From assembly GCA_025201375.1 (NCBI GenBank), contig JAIWZP010000057.1:62001-126000 (forward strand): a DNA stretch of 64,000 bases, in the 5' to 3' direction. Position 1 is the stretch's first letter. The number at the start of each line of letters is the position of its first letter. Positions 22,470 through 38,081 of this stretch are shown here, piece after piece. Made by a program: the position numbers and the translations under genes. Under the pieces are notes generated by a model. The model did no database searches, was not told the origin of the DNA, and saw only the letters and a list, made by a program, of their open reading frames with translations. This DNA is from Gongronella butleri (Eukaryota; Mucoromycota; Mucoromycetes; Mucorales; Cunninghamellaceae).

Positions 22470-23190
22470 AAATCTCGAATTTTCCAAGGGGTGCAGTCGA
22501 GGATTTGAAAACAGCAAAATTTAAGTCCTCAGATTGCCGCGCCTTTCAATCGCAGGGTTATGTCACCCCAATGACCGATACAGATGCAATAAAAAAAGGC
22601 GGTGCATCTGCTGGTTTCCGCGTAAATTGCAATTTGCCTCGTTTTTTGGCATCAAGTCAAAGTCGACGAAATTTGGACATAGAGCCGCGAAACAGAGATC
22701 ATCAGAAAGAGCGCGTCCTGTTACATACGTGGTTGTCAATGATCACTGCAAAAAATGAGTTCCAGGCAGAACTGATGCGAACAGATCGTTTGCGGGGCAA
22801 CTTTGACGCGTGAAAAACCGCGTCAGACGTCGCGTTACACGCGCTTGATCATCATCAAATCCATGCTTCTGGAGTCTCTCTTGCTAGTGGATGCGTCAGC
22901 GCGGCTCTATAAACGCGTTATTCCCGTGCAATTCGCGCATGAAATTTGATCTAAAATCACGAATTGCTCGTCAGCCATCTGGTCGATCCCACTCTTTTTT
23001 GATGTTTTCTGTGGTTTCTTCCTGCATTGTCTTTTGTGTGGAAGTTTGGTGGAAATCTGAAGACCCATTTTTTCAATTTTGGTTTTGGGTGCTCGCCACG
23101 ACTAAAATTTAATTTGCGTGTGGCGCACCCCGATGCCTTTTGGTACCTTGCAAATTGGGTGTCCCTTGAGGTGTCTAGACCGCCATTTCA
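22470..23190 (-). repeat. Dispersed repeat family 1, copy C (inverted)
   Basis: Contains TTTTCCAAGGGGTGCAGTCG, a CCTCAGATTGCCGCGCC block, GCGTCAGCGCGGCTCTATAA and GCGTGTGGCGCACC in the same order as copy D. It is diverged and has no open frame across it. Confidence 0.65.
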
Positions 23191-24159
23191 CGCTACACTG
23201 TATTTTGAGTCATCATCGGGACTGGCTGATCAGTTTTAGTTGCCCTTCTGTTAAAATGGACCATCTGGGATGTTTCTCCTGGTATACTCGTGCAAATGGT
23301 CACAAATGCATATTGAGGGCGAAGTGCCTCGATCGTGGCCGTCCACAGCGCCAAAAAATGAGTGCAGACATGTAAAATAACTCAATCTCCTTTTTCCTTG
23401 TGCCAAAAATAAAAACGCAAACGATCTCTCTCTCCTTTTTTTTTTGTCGCTGCAAAACAATTTCCCACTCCAGATCGCTTCTGGACACACGATGCAGCGA
23501 GACTAACAAAAAATATCATATTGCCACAACACAATGCATTTTTCCTTTAGTCATCACACAAAATATAGTAGCTATCCTTCTCTCGTTTTTTTTTTTTTTT
23601 TTTTTTTGGTCGATATCATACCTCAAAGAGAGCCGTATTTGGATGCAAAGAAAAGGTTGAAAAGTCGTTGGTTCGTTGCTGGGCGACGAAAAAAAAGCTG
23701 CAAAAAAAAAAGGATGCATTCACGCGAAAGAGAGATGTGTGATATGGCGTGCATACTCAATTCCTCTTTTTTTTTGCCTCAATGAGTGTGCCATATTTGG
23801 AAGCGAGGAGTTAATTGAGTCGCTGCCCCTGGACGATGACCAAAAAAAAGGGAAAAGAAGCGAGATCAAGCACAAAAAAAAAAAAAAAAAAAAGGATGCC
23901 GGACATGCCAATTTTTTTTTGGTCCGATGCGCAACAGGGTCGCTCCCTTCAAGTTTTGTTCTACAGCTTAATGAAGCTTTTTGTATGGAAACCAAAGGAC
24001 ATGTCGCAAAAGTAAAAGAAATATCGGAAAAAGGAAGGAAATAGTCTCTTAAGATTGAGGTTAGACATGTTGTGTGAAAATTTGAAGGCAATCTACTTTG
24101 TAGAAAAAAGAAAAAATGGGCCTTTGATATTTTGGGTTTTAATTCTAGATAGTTAATAA

Positions 24160-25781
24160 TTAATGCAGCGGCACGATATCGAATGGCTTGATTTTATCAT
24201 CATCGGATTGCGCAGCAGGCTTTGTGCGAAGCGCTTTCTTATTGAAAAATTCTTGATCTGTTTGATTGCGTGGGTCGGTCTTGTAAACACTCTTGGCGAG
24301 CTTCGCCTTGCGGCGACGATGATACAGAAATAGTAATGCAGCGCAGCCACCAATTGCTACGACCAAGACAGATAGAGAAATGCCTGCAGTAGCACCCGCT
24401 GATAGATGACTTGTTTGATTGGATTCTGTTTTGTTACTGTCATTGCCACCATTCGATGATGATCCATCATCAGAAGGGTTGATAAGAGTAGTAACCCACA
24501 TCATCTTGCTTGTATTCGTGACATTGACAAAATATGCAGTGGATTGTGTGCGGAACGTTTGATCCGCACCAAATAGAATACAGACAAAGGAACTACCGTT
24601 GCTATTCGTGTATGACACGCTGTTGTGATAGATCAAGGGTCCTGGCGCGCTGGTGCCTTGTATGGACGCATAATAAAAGTGATTTGCACTTGTGTCGTAA
24701 ACTAAGGCTGCCTTGGAGCCGTCAATGATGGGCACTACTGAAGTGTATCCATCTCTGAAAGCAATTGGCTGTCCGCCACGGACACCTCCGTAGATGAAGA
24801 TCAAGGGCGAATTGGGAACTATAGAAAAGTAAATATACGTGAAGCAATCTCAATTTCTGATCATACTGCTGTTAGCTGTGTGGTAAGCGCGCTCTGAGAG
24901 TGTATCATTGGACGTGGCTATGGTGGTACGCCATTGCGCATTAGTGGTGCTGTAAATCAACACATTTGTCATATTAACCACCCCTAACCCGTAGGTATAC
25001 GAGCCTCCAAGAATATATATGTTTGCACCGTCGCTGGACAGGGTGGCGGTATGCATCATACGAACCAAGGAGGTACTCCAAGTTGCAGGTGAGAGCGACC
25101 ACGCGTTTTGCGCGTAATCAAAGATACTGACACGCGTATAATTGTTTGCAATGGTGTAATCGTTCCCACCGAAAAAAATAACTTGAGTGCGATTGATGCG
25201 ACTCAAATCAACCATGGCCGAATCAAGCGGATATCGTCCCCGTTTCCAGTCGCTAGAAAGCGTCGAAACATTTTTCCATTCGTTAACATTGTAAATAATT
25301 ATGGAAGGAGTGGGAAGGTTGCTGCTATCTTCATATCTTGGCCCTTGTCCTCCAAACGCTAGAAATCCTTGCGAATTGTTGATCGGTACCATTTGTAATT
25401 GGAATCGCTGACTCAAATCAAAGCCGTTTGTTTGCGCCATCTGCCAACTCGGAGTAGCATTGCGTAAATCCATTTTCACAACCTGGTTTGACAATAAATC
25501 CGGAAACCCATCGTTTGCTATAGTCGCAGCACCTCCATAACAACTACAACGCGTAGCATATACAGGTATGAAAATTGAACTCAAACTTTGCATATTTAGT
25601 GCATAGCTTACAAGATAGTCTCTGTCACGACGGCACAGCCTACAAAAAAAAAAGAAATTGAGATAGCGTTCCAAAGCAGAGCGGCAAAAGTACCAGTGAT
25701 GGCGACAGACTGGGGACTTGCAATTACACCGCAAGGGATAAGCGCAAATAATATGTGAAGAGTATACTGGGTCAAAAACAT
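24160..25781 (-). CDS. Kelch-repeat single-pass membrane protein (paralogue 1)
   Basis: Four exons: 25781-25694, 25639-25612 (28 nt), 25543-24867, 24818-24160; 483 aa. The N terminus is a signal peptide (YTLHILFALIPCGVIA). The mature start ITGCAVVTETIFCYGG begins a beta-propeller of kelch-like blades (FLAFGG, VIFFGG, IYILGGSY, LIFIYGG) with many N-x-S/T sites. Near residue 400 an Asn/Ser-rich linker leads to a membrane segment (AGISLSVLVVAIGGCAALLFLY), a basic stop-transfer HRRRKAK and a cytoplasmic tail ending IKPFDIVPLH. It is likely a surface or secretory-pathway protein with a ligand-binding propeller; the role is unknown. It is divergently paired with a paralogue that has the same exon layout; the 366-bp gap should hold both promoters. 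Confidence 0.88.
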
Positions 25782-26147
25782 CAGGAAGAAGAAACAGAAA
25801 AAACAAAAGATTTTTTGTCAGGTATTCTTGACCACAAAGAGACTAACTTTTGCGTCACGTTACATGAGCATATATCCAGACTACTTCTGTGACTGTGAGA
25901 CATTGACGAAGTGTGGTGGTTGTGATACTTGTTTTCTTGTCTATTTTTTTTTTTAACGGAGCGTCACGGATGAGAGTTCGCGGCGCCTTTTGGCAAGTAC
26001 ACTCAGCCCTGTGTCACACATTGTACAAGAAGTGGTGTGAGAAAACAAGTTTGCCCAATGTGATACGATTCAACGGGATGGCACCGCACAGCAGAAAAGC
26101 CGCGTGCATGGTAAAACTTCTATCTTTCTTTCTATCTTTCTTTAGAA

Positions 26148-27892
26148 ATGATCTCTAATCGCGTAAATTGCCGTTGGATTTGCATGTGTTTAACAAATTG
26201 TATTGCGTTTGCAAAGTTAATCATGGCTGTTCAACCAGTCGCAGATAATGGTACATATAAAGTATCGAGATACTGACTTTGAGACGCTAAAAGGTTCTTG
26301 ATTTTATAGGATGCGCGCTAGTAAATGAGACAATTTGGTAAATGGCAATTGGCACTAATCGACGCATCTGTTGCAGTATCAGTGGCTGATCTCTCTCATA
26401 TTTTTTTCCAGGTGTTATGGAGGTCTTACGAGTGTGACAGTATACGGTGGACCATTAGATAATTCGTCAGTAACAAACGAAGTGATCAGATTGGACCTGA
26501 GCAACGAAAACGCATTCAACTGGCAAACATTCTCGCCAACGCCGGCCGTTTTGGACAAGAACTACAACATAGAGATGTTATCTATCCAGAATGGGCAAGG
26601 GTTTCTAATATTCGGTGGCTCAATCAACGTCAAGTATCCAGTTGTCACATATAATGGGTCAACCAACGAATTCAACGGTACGCGAGCCCTCGCCACAAAA
26701 TATGGGAGTGCATTTCCCAACAGCCCGGCTTTGGTTGATTTGAGTGATATCGGTTTATCCAAGGTCTGGATATTTGGAGGCTTATTTAACCAAATGAACA
26801 ATAACACGTTGGCGACGGCTGTAATATTTTTTGATTACGCGCATAATACATGGTCCTCATCAAACCCAGCCACACCCAACGGTCAAGGACGGGAGATGCA
26901 TACGGCTACGCTATCAAATAATGGCAGCCATATTTATATCATTGGTGGATGGTATGTTGCGGGCGATCAAGTTGTTGATGCACGGCCAGCACTGGTGGAT
27001 ATTTGGGCATTCTCCACCGCTGATGGCCAATGGCAAGCCATCAATGCGTCGTCACAAGCTGGAAACACCGGGCGAATTCAACATACGGTCGTTGCAAGTG
27101 CGTTTTTTTGTTAAGATTTTCTCAAGCTGACGCGACTTTTTTTTTTATCCCGAAATGTTGCTTTCTATAGTTCCCAATTCATCTTTAATGTTCATATACG
27201 GTGGATCATATAGCGACAGCGGGGATCCCATTGGCCCAGAGGAAGCAGCACTTATCTTTGATTACCAAGCACATCATCTGTATTTTCCAACCATTCAAGG
27301 CAATGGCCCTTTGGTTTCTCTAAGCAATCACCATTGTGTTGTATACACCAATGTTAAAAGGGGCAGATCGTTTGCTGTAGTTTTGTTTGGGATGGACAGG
27401 CGCCAGGATCCGACATCCACAACCGCGTTTCTCAATTTAACAGAACCAGGCTCGTTGAAATGGGTGGCCAATTTCAGCGATCCAATTGCTCCATCCGCAA
27501 GCCAAACAAATGAAAGTAATGGGGAAAACGATGGGAATAATCAAAGCGGACTATCCAGCGCCGCGACTGGGGGAATTGTAGCCGCGGCTGCGGTCGTCGG
27601 GATCGCAGGCTGCGTCGTGCTGCTCATTGCTTATAGCCGTCGTCGTAAAAACCAGCAAGACTTCTTCTTACAGCAGGATCACAGCCACAGAGAATGGGAC
27701 GACGAGAGACCCATCAAACCCAGCTCAGGGAATCCAGAGAAAACCAAGCCAGATGCCATGATACCGTGTTGCGACAAGACTAAACCTTTTGCCGAAGGCG
27801 CAATCAAGCCCAGTGGTGAATTTTGTAATAAGGGCAGAATCAAGCCATTCGGAAATGACCCCGTGAAGCCCTTTGATCAGCATGAAACATAA
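26148..27892 (+). CDS. Kelch-repeat single-pass membrane protein (paralogue 2)
   Basis: Four exons: 26148-26250, 26310-26337 (28 nt), 26412-27097, 27171-27892; 512 aa. It is colinear with the minus-strand neighbour: GCALVNETIWCYGG is split by the same two introns, and the last intron falls just before IPNSSLMFIYGG in both. Kelch-like blades are LIFGGS, VWIFGG, IYIIGGWY and MFIYGGSY. The membrane segment is GGIVAAAAVVGIAGCVVLLIAY, followed by SRRRK. The tail repeats the motif (I/V)KP(S/F) and TKP about six times, against one IKPF in the paralogue. The start at 26148 is preferred over the in-frame ATG at 26184 because it adds a basic n-region (NRVNCRW) before the hydrophobic core. Confidence 0.85.
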
Positions 27893-28265
27893 AAAACAGT
27901 AAAAATAGCACAGTTAATTATTGTAGTCTCACAATGCCGGACTACGGCGATTGGACAAAAAAATTGAATTTGCAGCGCGTCAGCAGGAGTAATTCATTCT
28001 TTTATGGCGACTCATTCGTGATCATTCAGTTATAATCAATTGGACCATTCAACTGAAATATTTACCCGGTGTCTGAGGCGCCGGAGTGGACAAAGGCAGC
28101 AGAATGAAAGACAAAACGCATTGTGCTGGAAATGGTCCGTCACGAGGCGTCACGTCGTCGGATTTTGAAAATATCAGGTAAAGGCAGCTCAACGTGCTCC
28201 TGAATATGTTCTCCTTCCCCTTACTTTGTTCCCGCTCTCCATTTTTCTTTATTTCTTTCTTCTCC
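27893..28265. other. Intergenic between kelch and phosphatase genes
   Basis: Kelch 3' region and the CT-rich leader of the PP2C gene. An in-frame ATG at 28206 would add 20 residues to the phosphatase, but falls in the pyrimidine-rich leader. Confidence 0.5.
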
Positions 28266-29978
28266 ATGTCAGCACGCACCTTGACGACGGCGGTAGCCGG
28301 GCTCGGCCTTTCTGGCGCCGGGTACTACTTTTATAAGCAGCAGCCCGGCAAAGCGTCGGCGACTGTAGCCGCGTCAACCGACGAGCCCGAGGTATATGAC
28401 TCGCGTCCCTACAAGCTGCTGACGCCCGACGACATCACGTCACGCCTGCGCAAGGGCCAGTTGGCGAACAGCGTGTCGTCTCTGAAACGTGTTCGTGCAA
28501 TCTATACCAACCGCTTGCCCTCCAACAACCCCACCGAGGACCACTACAGCTCGTACCTCATTGGCGACGGCCTGATCGCTGGTGTTTACGATGGTAAAAA
28601 CGTGTTCCACAAAGACACGCAAAGAGCTCCATGGGCCAATGATCTCGGCAATCAGTCTCGCTGACGCGTTTTTCTATTCTTTTTCCGTTTTTTCCCTTTC
28701 TTTCTTTGTTTGACAAGGACACATTGGCCCGATGTGTTCGCGCCTGATTCAACGGCAGCTGCCAATTTACGTTGCACGCGAATTGGGCAACAAAAAGCAC
28801 GAAGATGCGGAAAAGGCGATCAGCCAGGCGTTTGTGGACCTGGATGACGACATCCAAGAGCGATTCTACCGTCTTTTCCCGCGCAATGTCAAGAGTCTGA
28901 CGGAGAAGGACGTGCAGGATGCTGTGCGCAAGCACCCGCACCCCGAGGCTGCCGATTTGATCATCAAGGAGGCTATCCACGGCTCGTGCGCCTGTGCTGT
29001 CTATGTCGACGGCAATGACGTTTATTCTGCCAACACTGGTGACTCGCGTGTCGTCAGTATGTGGTCCAATGGGCAGAATTCACGCGCGAGAATCATGGGC
29101 TCAATTCAGTTTCTCATTTTTTAATTAGTTGTGCGCCAAGAGGAAGATGGCTCGTGGTCCGGCCGCCGCCTTGTCGAGGAGGAATCGCCAGCCAATCCGT
29201 CGTGGCGTGCTCATATGATCTCGCAGCACCCCAAGGAGGAAGCCGAGACGCTTATTATGCGCAATCGCATCTTTGGCTTGATTGCTGTGGGTGGATGTAA
29301 GCACAAAAGACGAAAAAAAATGAAAAAAACGTGGTTTAACCCATTATTTTTCTCCATTTAGCGTTTGGTGACATCATGTACAAGGTGCCTCGCGACTACC
29401 AGATCAAGGTGTTGCCGTTTATTCCTTACGAGACATATGCCACGTTTGCGCGTTACCACCATCGTATTGTGAATTATTATCGTACGCCGCCGTACCTGTC
29501 TTCCAAACCATTGACGAGCCGACACACGTTGCAAAAGGGTGACAAGTACATCATCATTGCGACGGACGGTCTGTGGGACGAATTGTCGTGGGACAGTGTG
29601 CGCAGCGAGGATGGCGATCAAGCGGCGGCTACATTGATTAGCCGTTGGCAGACGGATGCCAGCCAAGAAGCGAATGCGGCCACGCACATGATCCGCGAAG
29701 CTTTGTTGTTAGACGCGGTGTACAAGAACATTGGCGTGCGCGAGCCAGTCAAGGACGCGACGCTCGAGATGTCCAAGCGCCTGACGCGCGTCCCATCGCG
29801 TCGCTACCGCGACGACATCACTGTCACTGTCATTGAGCTCAAGGAAGACGAGAACGACACCAAGCCCGCCGTCTTGGACGCCGTCGGCCCTGTTACCCCA
29901 TTGGACCAAATCGTCGTTGAACCGCGTCTGGTCGCGCCCAATTCCTCTTGGTCGCGCTGGATCTGGGGACGCTTGTAG
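28266..29978 (+). CDS. PP2C phosphatase, pyruvate dehydrogenase phosphatase-like
   Basis: Four exons: 28266-28593, 28718-29056, 29129-29296, 29362-29978; 483 aa. The N terminus is basic and S/T-rich with a short hydrophobic stretch (AVAGLGLSGAGYYFY), fitting a mitochondrial presequence or inner-membrane anchor. PP2C motifs in order: YLIGDGLIAGVYDGHIGP (metal-binding DGH), SCACAVYVDGNDVYSANTGDSRVVI, GGSFGDIMYK, YIIIATDGLWDELSW and DDITVTVIEL. The domain order and the long insert after SISQHP-like sequence match PDP1/yeast PTC5, which reactivate the E1 subunit of pyruvate dehydrogenase by dephosphorylation. The usual RAFGD segment reads GSFGD. A (TC)n tract lies just after the stop. Mitochondrial location is inferred. 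Confidence 0.87.
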
Positions 29979-29994
29979 AAACCCCCTATTTCTG

Positions 29995-29997
<3 letters not shown>

Positions 29998-30031
<34 letters not shown>
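29998..30031 (+). repeat. (TC)n microsatellite
   Basis: About 16 TC units, 20-50 nt after the phosphatase stop, probably in its 3' UTR. Confidence 0.9.
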
Positions 30032-30033
<2 letters not shown>

Positions 30034-30089
30034 CACCCTCTCATTTGATTAAGCATGATTTAGAAGAATAAAAAAAGCGGCACATTTGC

Positions 30090-30120
<31 letters not shown>

Positions 30121-30219
30121 GGAATTGACAAGCAGCGGTTGCCTTTTTAGCACACAGGGACAAAGGCTGGAGATCCCAGCCCATTTTTTGTTTACTCTCT
30201 TTTTCCTCATTGTCTATCA

Positions 30220-30835
30220 ATGCTCAAGAGCGCCTTGAAACTTTTCCCCCAGCAAGGTTTCGCCGCTCGTCGCCTCTACTCTTCGCCTGCTCCCTCTCGC
30301 TTCCTCAACGACTTTATGACTACGCAAGAAAAGGGCCCCGTCCAGCAGTCTATTGAAGACAAGGTATAAAAAAACGGCTCGAGATTGCACAATTCGCCTT
30401 GTTGACACCTTTTTTTCGTCATTCTATATAGCTGATCGAGGCTTTGGAGCCCACTATCCTCGAGACCGTCAACGAGTCTCACCTGCATGCGCACCACTCC
30501 GCTATGAAGGGAAATACCAACAAGGAAACTCACTTCAAGTAAACAAAAACGAAAAAAAAATGTCACGACTTGACCCTCACTCACTCGCCCTTTCTCTGAT
30601 TTACAGGGTCACCGTGGTGTCTGATAAGTTCCAGGGCAAGGTAATTGCATAAAGAGGGAAAAAAAATGAGGCATGGAATCAAAGGGGCGAGGAAATGGCA
30701 GCTCACATTCAATTTTAGACGTTGATGCAGCGCCACCGCATCATCTATGGTCTCTTGGACGACGAATTGAAGCAAGGGCTGCACGCTCTGACGCTCAAGA
30801 CTAAGACGCAAAGCGAATTGGACCGTGCGAAATAA
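30220..30835 (+). CDS. BOL1: BolA-like protein 1 (mitochondrial)
   Basis: Four exons: 30220-30363, 30432-30538, 30607-30640 (34 nt), 30719-30835; 133 aa. The first 30 residues (MLKSALKLFPQQGFAARRLYSS) are basic and amphipathic, a likely mitochondrial presequence with an RRLYSS processing site. The BolA domain follows: LIEALEPTILETVNESHLHAHH, ETHFKVTVVSDKFQGKTLMQRHRIIYGLLDDEL and LHALTLKTKT, with the invariant His of RHR. BolA1 proteins work with the monothiol glutaredoxin Grx5 in delivering Fe-S clusters to mitochondrial proteins. It lies about 240 bp downstream of the PP2C gene, same strand, with its own T-rich promoter. Confidence 0.92.
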
Positions 30836-31198
30836 AAAAATTATAGCCAATTGTATCATAGACTATTTTCGAACATGTCGATCAAAATTGATGAACAAAA
30901 GGGGATTGCGCTGCGCCAGGCCAATTGGCCTCAGAGAGACGCAGAGTGACAATGGAAATGGTGGCATACCATTACACAAATCGACAAATCGACAAAACAA
31001 GCAATTTTACTTTTGATTTGTTCGCACGTCTCTTGTTTCTATTACTTTGTTGCCAGTTCATGCAGTGACACGATAGCAAGGAGACACGCCAGGTGACCTT
31101 TCATGTCAAAGAATGAGTCACTTGGGGGCAAGGAGACCCAGTGTGGGGGCCGCGGCAGAGGGTGGCTAGAGGTCGGATCCAACACCTTTTGAAAGGGC

Positions 31199-31230
<32 letters not shown>

Positions 31231-31286
31231 GGTCCTTTTCTCCACTCTCTTTTCTCCACTTTTTCTCGTTTTTTTTTATTCTTACA
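30836..31286. promoter_or_regulatory. Promoter region of alanyl-tRNA synthetase
   Basis: Spacer of 451 bp. A perfect TGAGTCA (31114-31120) sits 167 nt before the ATG, a GCN4-type site as expected for an aminoacyl-tRNA synthetase gene. A T-run of about 27 (31204-31230) and CT-rich sequence lead to the start. No gene is seen. Confidence 0.5.
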
Positions 31287-34797
<3,511 letters not shown>

Positions 34798-34977
34798 ATC
34801 CACGTCGTGTAGATAGCCGCTTTTTTCTCTTTTTTTCTTCCCACTTTGTCCCAGACATATCTGCTTTTTTTTTTCTTGTATACTTTCTTTTTGCGTACTT
34901 TTATGCTGTTTATGAAATAAAATAGGGCGCCTCGGCCACACAAACACCCAGTGACCCTGTATGTTTTCCGGATGCGC

Positions 34978-34979
<2 letters not shown>

Positions 34980-35028
<49 letters not shown>
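34980..35028 (+). repeat. Poly(A) tract, 49 nt
   Basis: Uninterrupted A run at the left border of the TACTGTA island. Confidence 0.95.
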
Positions 35029-35029
<1 letters not shown>

Positions 35030-35734
35030 GCAGAGCGCAGCATGTATCAAGTATCATTTTAATTTACAGTACTAATGCAGCATTTCGCTAATAACATATG
35101 ACAGCGTCGGGCACCGCAATGGCAGTCCACTCAAGAACTTGATTATGATTACTGTATTCTTTAGACATGTTTCATCATACTGAAAGATCTTCAAACACCT
35201 AGATTTCTCAAAAATTGACTCGATCACAACATCCCACACAAAATTGGTGGAATGAAATACGAAGAACATACCGTATCATATGATAAAAATTGGACTATGA
35301 TACTGTACAAAAAAGTGAGTCATTTGATATCATAGACATGCATGCAACATGGAGGAAATCAAATGATTATATTATCATACTACTGATACACATACTAGAA
35401 ATATTAACAAAATTGCAAGTTTTGTTTTTTGACGCTTCCTTCGTCCTATTACTGTATGTAGCTATTACAGCATTGTTTTACGTATCATAAATCTAAAATT
35501 TAATGGCGTGGATTGACGAATAATACCATACAGTAGTAATGCATTTTCATTTGTATCAGAATCGTATCGTAATCTTGCAAGTGCGACAAGATGTGGCGAA
35601 AATACTGTATCATACAACGCACGCTATGATACTGTATCTATCATATCAAATGCCTGAAGCATCGCTCTACAGGCTACAATACGTACACTGCAACACTTGC
35701 ATTTGGAAAATGACAAAGCGTGTTTTTGGGACTT

Positions 35735-36960
35735 TGATGACCAGTTGTGCTTCCAGAATTTTTTTTACAGTCTACTTGCTCGCAGATGAAAGTTGCTGCA
35801 TCACGGCATGAACTATCGCCTGTGCTCTAGACGAACCCGCCCGATTTCTTTTGGACTCAAAAATGCGCCCAACAAAAATCACATATTTGTACTATTTTGC
35901 ATTCAAAATCTGGACATCTGCATGGTCGACCCCTCTGAAAAATAGCTGCATCAAGTTCAGCGCAAAATTTGCAACAAAAAAGCTTAAACTCCCAAAGCGC
36001 TACGACCACTTTTGAAAAATTCAGGGGTCACTCAGGGGTCACACATTTCAATCTAAGAAATGCCAAATTTGGGAAATTTCGAACTCCGAGTGATCAATGC
36101 ATCCCAAACAGGTAACTCCGACAATTTGCCACCGGCAGAAAACATGACAGGTCACCCCAACTTTAAGAAAAATACCCAAAGAGTGACGCATGAACGGCGA
36201 TCGACTGAGAAAAAGTGCCTACTTTGGCCAAGATTTTTTTTTTTGCAAAAATTTAAGGTTTGGCACTTCCAAATTAAGAGTGTAGATTGCATGGAATTTT
36301 CATTTTTTATTTTTTACAGTATTTTGCACATTTTTGTTTGCCGAGTGGGCTGCAACAGGCTGGTGAAATGACCGATGCAAAAAGTTAAAACCCAAGTTAG
36401 CGCGCCCCAAGTCATCCCATTAGATGCTTTGCCCGCCTATTTATTATTAAAACTGGAATAAAAATCACAAGTTTATTAGACCGTTGTCGAGCAAATCGCA
36501 ATCAAAGATTTTGATGAAAAAGTGAATTTTCTCTGCGAGTTTTAGCCATCCATCGATGAAACTGGTCTCATTCGATATACTGTAGACGCAAGAAGAGATG
36601 ATGCGTTCGACACGTTAAAAGCACTGTGTGTTGTACAATCCGTTGTCAAGAACATCGCCATTGAAAATTTTTGTAATGTTTGGACGGCTTTCACAAGCAT
36701 ACAAAGGTCATGCCTCGGCGAAAAAAACCATTCCAGAAATGACCTCCGAGCCTGTCTCTCTCGAATGGTACCAATTTCACCCTGATCCACGAAATATTTC
36801 AAGAGCCCACCGCTGAATTTGGGAAAATATCGATATTTTGAATTACGGTATCTGCATTTAAGGAGCACTCAACCGACGACCTCGCACCACCGGGTACAGT
36901 AAAAAAAAAAACATTTTGAAAATGATGTCCAAGCGTGTTTCTTTCGAATGATGGTGCGTG
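35735..36960 (+). repeat. Composite repeat (families 3 and 2)
   Basis: 35735-35860 resembles 62400-62530 (CTTCCAGAATTTTTTTTACAG, then CGGCATGAACTA). 36475-36660 resembles 62556-62730 (GTTGTCGAGCAAATCGC, TCTCATTCGATA, GACACGT(T)AAAAGCACTG). The two parts are about 600 bp apart here but nearly adjacent in the other copy. Confidence 0.65.
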
Positions 36961-37049
36961 CCAAGCAGTATCATCATATTGTAGTTTCACCGCAATCCAC
37001 GAAAATTGCGTCAGACCTACCTACAGTACTGTACGTAGATGGGGTTGCG

Positions 37050-37600
37050 GCGCTAACCTACCACAAGTGGTCTAGCACCCTCACGCGTTAGTCGAGGCCC
37101 GGAGGCGGAACTTGTTTCTGAAAAGAGGGAATGAAATCTATTAATGTCAAAGTTTTCATGAGACCACGGTCGCTTGATGATGCGAAAAAACGATTTTACT
37201 GTAGAAAACCACAGAATTTCCAAGGGATTCAGCCATGCATTAGTTTTTAGGTCTTCGCATTGGCACACCATTCAACCACAAGGTAAAATTATACAGCATT
37301 CACTGATAAATTGCAGTTAAACCAGGGGTCAACCGACTGGTTTTCGCGCTTCATGTGTTTGAGTCGTACCGTATTTTCACCACAAGGCTATCATAGTCCA
37401 CAGAAATGGGGCCATATTCTTTTTTTTTTTTTTTTGCCATTACGTACAGTACCGTGGTTTCTCCAAGTGAATTCTCTCATGTGCAAATTTGGAATGATTC
37501 TGGGGAATCGTTTTCAACTTTTTTTGGGCGCTTTCCATGGTACAATTGCAGCCGTATATGAATCTTTTTAATAATACGCGCTGCCAGATGGCCCCAAATT
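37050..37600 (-). repeat. Dispersed repeat family 1, copy E (inverted, diverged)
   Basis: Has AATTTCCAAGGGATTCAGCC, TTAGGTCTTCGCATTGGCACACCATTCAACCA-like sequence and CCAGGGGTC as in copies C and D, but is more diverged and interspersed with TACAGTA words. Confidence 0.5.
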
Positions 37601-38068
37601 AGAAGCAGACGACGAGTGAAGGCAATGAAGCTCACAGCAGTGGCTATTTGCGGAGAGATGCAGAGGAATGACAAAATTACAATGAAACACTGAGGATTTT
37701 CGACACTTCACTGATCGTCCCGACATACAGTACGTATTCCCTGCCAGCCTGCGTCCGTTGTGCGCACATTCAAAGTCTCCATTTATTGCCACGCCAGAGC
37801 ATCATCGCATGTCATGTCCGCCGTCGGTCAAATCATATTTGAGCCTTTTGTGATTTGAACCATTTGAATGCGAGTCTATAAAAATGGTCGCTACGGGATT
37901 GCTAGAGCAAGATCATAATATAATCGTGTGTAAAGTTGATGTTTTGCGCGTTTGTCAAGCGCGTCGAGCCATTGCGACACGGTGTGACACCAAATCACTA
38001 AAAGTCTATTTCTGCATGATGCGAATGGCGGCTGCTTGCGGGGGGAGGGGCATGGGGGCTAGGCAAAA

Positions 38069-38081
38069 TGACTCATCCAAT
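38069..38081. promoter_or_regulatory. GCN4-type site and CCAAT box of HOM6
   Basis: Perfect TGACTCA at 38069-38075 followed one base later by CCAAT (38077-38081), about 140 nt before the homoserine dehydrogenase ATG. Factor binding is inferred from the consensus. Confidence 0.55.

Larger units (their letters stand above)
21437..24159. other. Repeat-rich intergenic region
   Basis: Between the lyase and the minus-strand kelch gene. It holds a perfect 40-bp palindrome (21647-21686), a 157-codon frame without homology (21621-22094), a family-2 repeat fragment (22190-22375) and an inverted family-1 repeat (22470-23190), then A/T-rich sequence. No supported gene. Confidence 0.5.
35065..37732. repeat. 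TACTGTA/TACAGTA island 1
   Basis: Heptamers start at 35065, 35150, 35301, 35450, 35529, 35603, 35630, 36315, 36578, 36895, 37022, 37027, 37198, 37445 and 37726. Many extend to ATGATACTGTAT or its complement, and related GTATCATA words fill the gaps. Random expectation for two 7-mers over 2.7 kb is below one. Confidence 0.85.

Noticed and set aside
23206..23212. TGAGTCA as a regulatory site
   Set aside because: Lies in repeat-rich DNA far from any start; most likely chance, and a reminder of the background rate.
28206..28265. Upstream in-frame ATG for the PP2C phosphatase
   Set aside because: It would add a Phe/Ser-rich stretch encoded by the CT-rich leader; the 28266 start gives a normal basic presequence.
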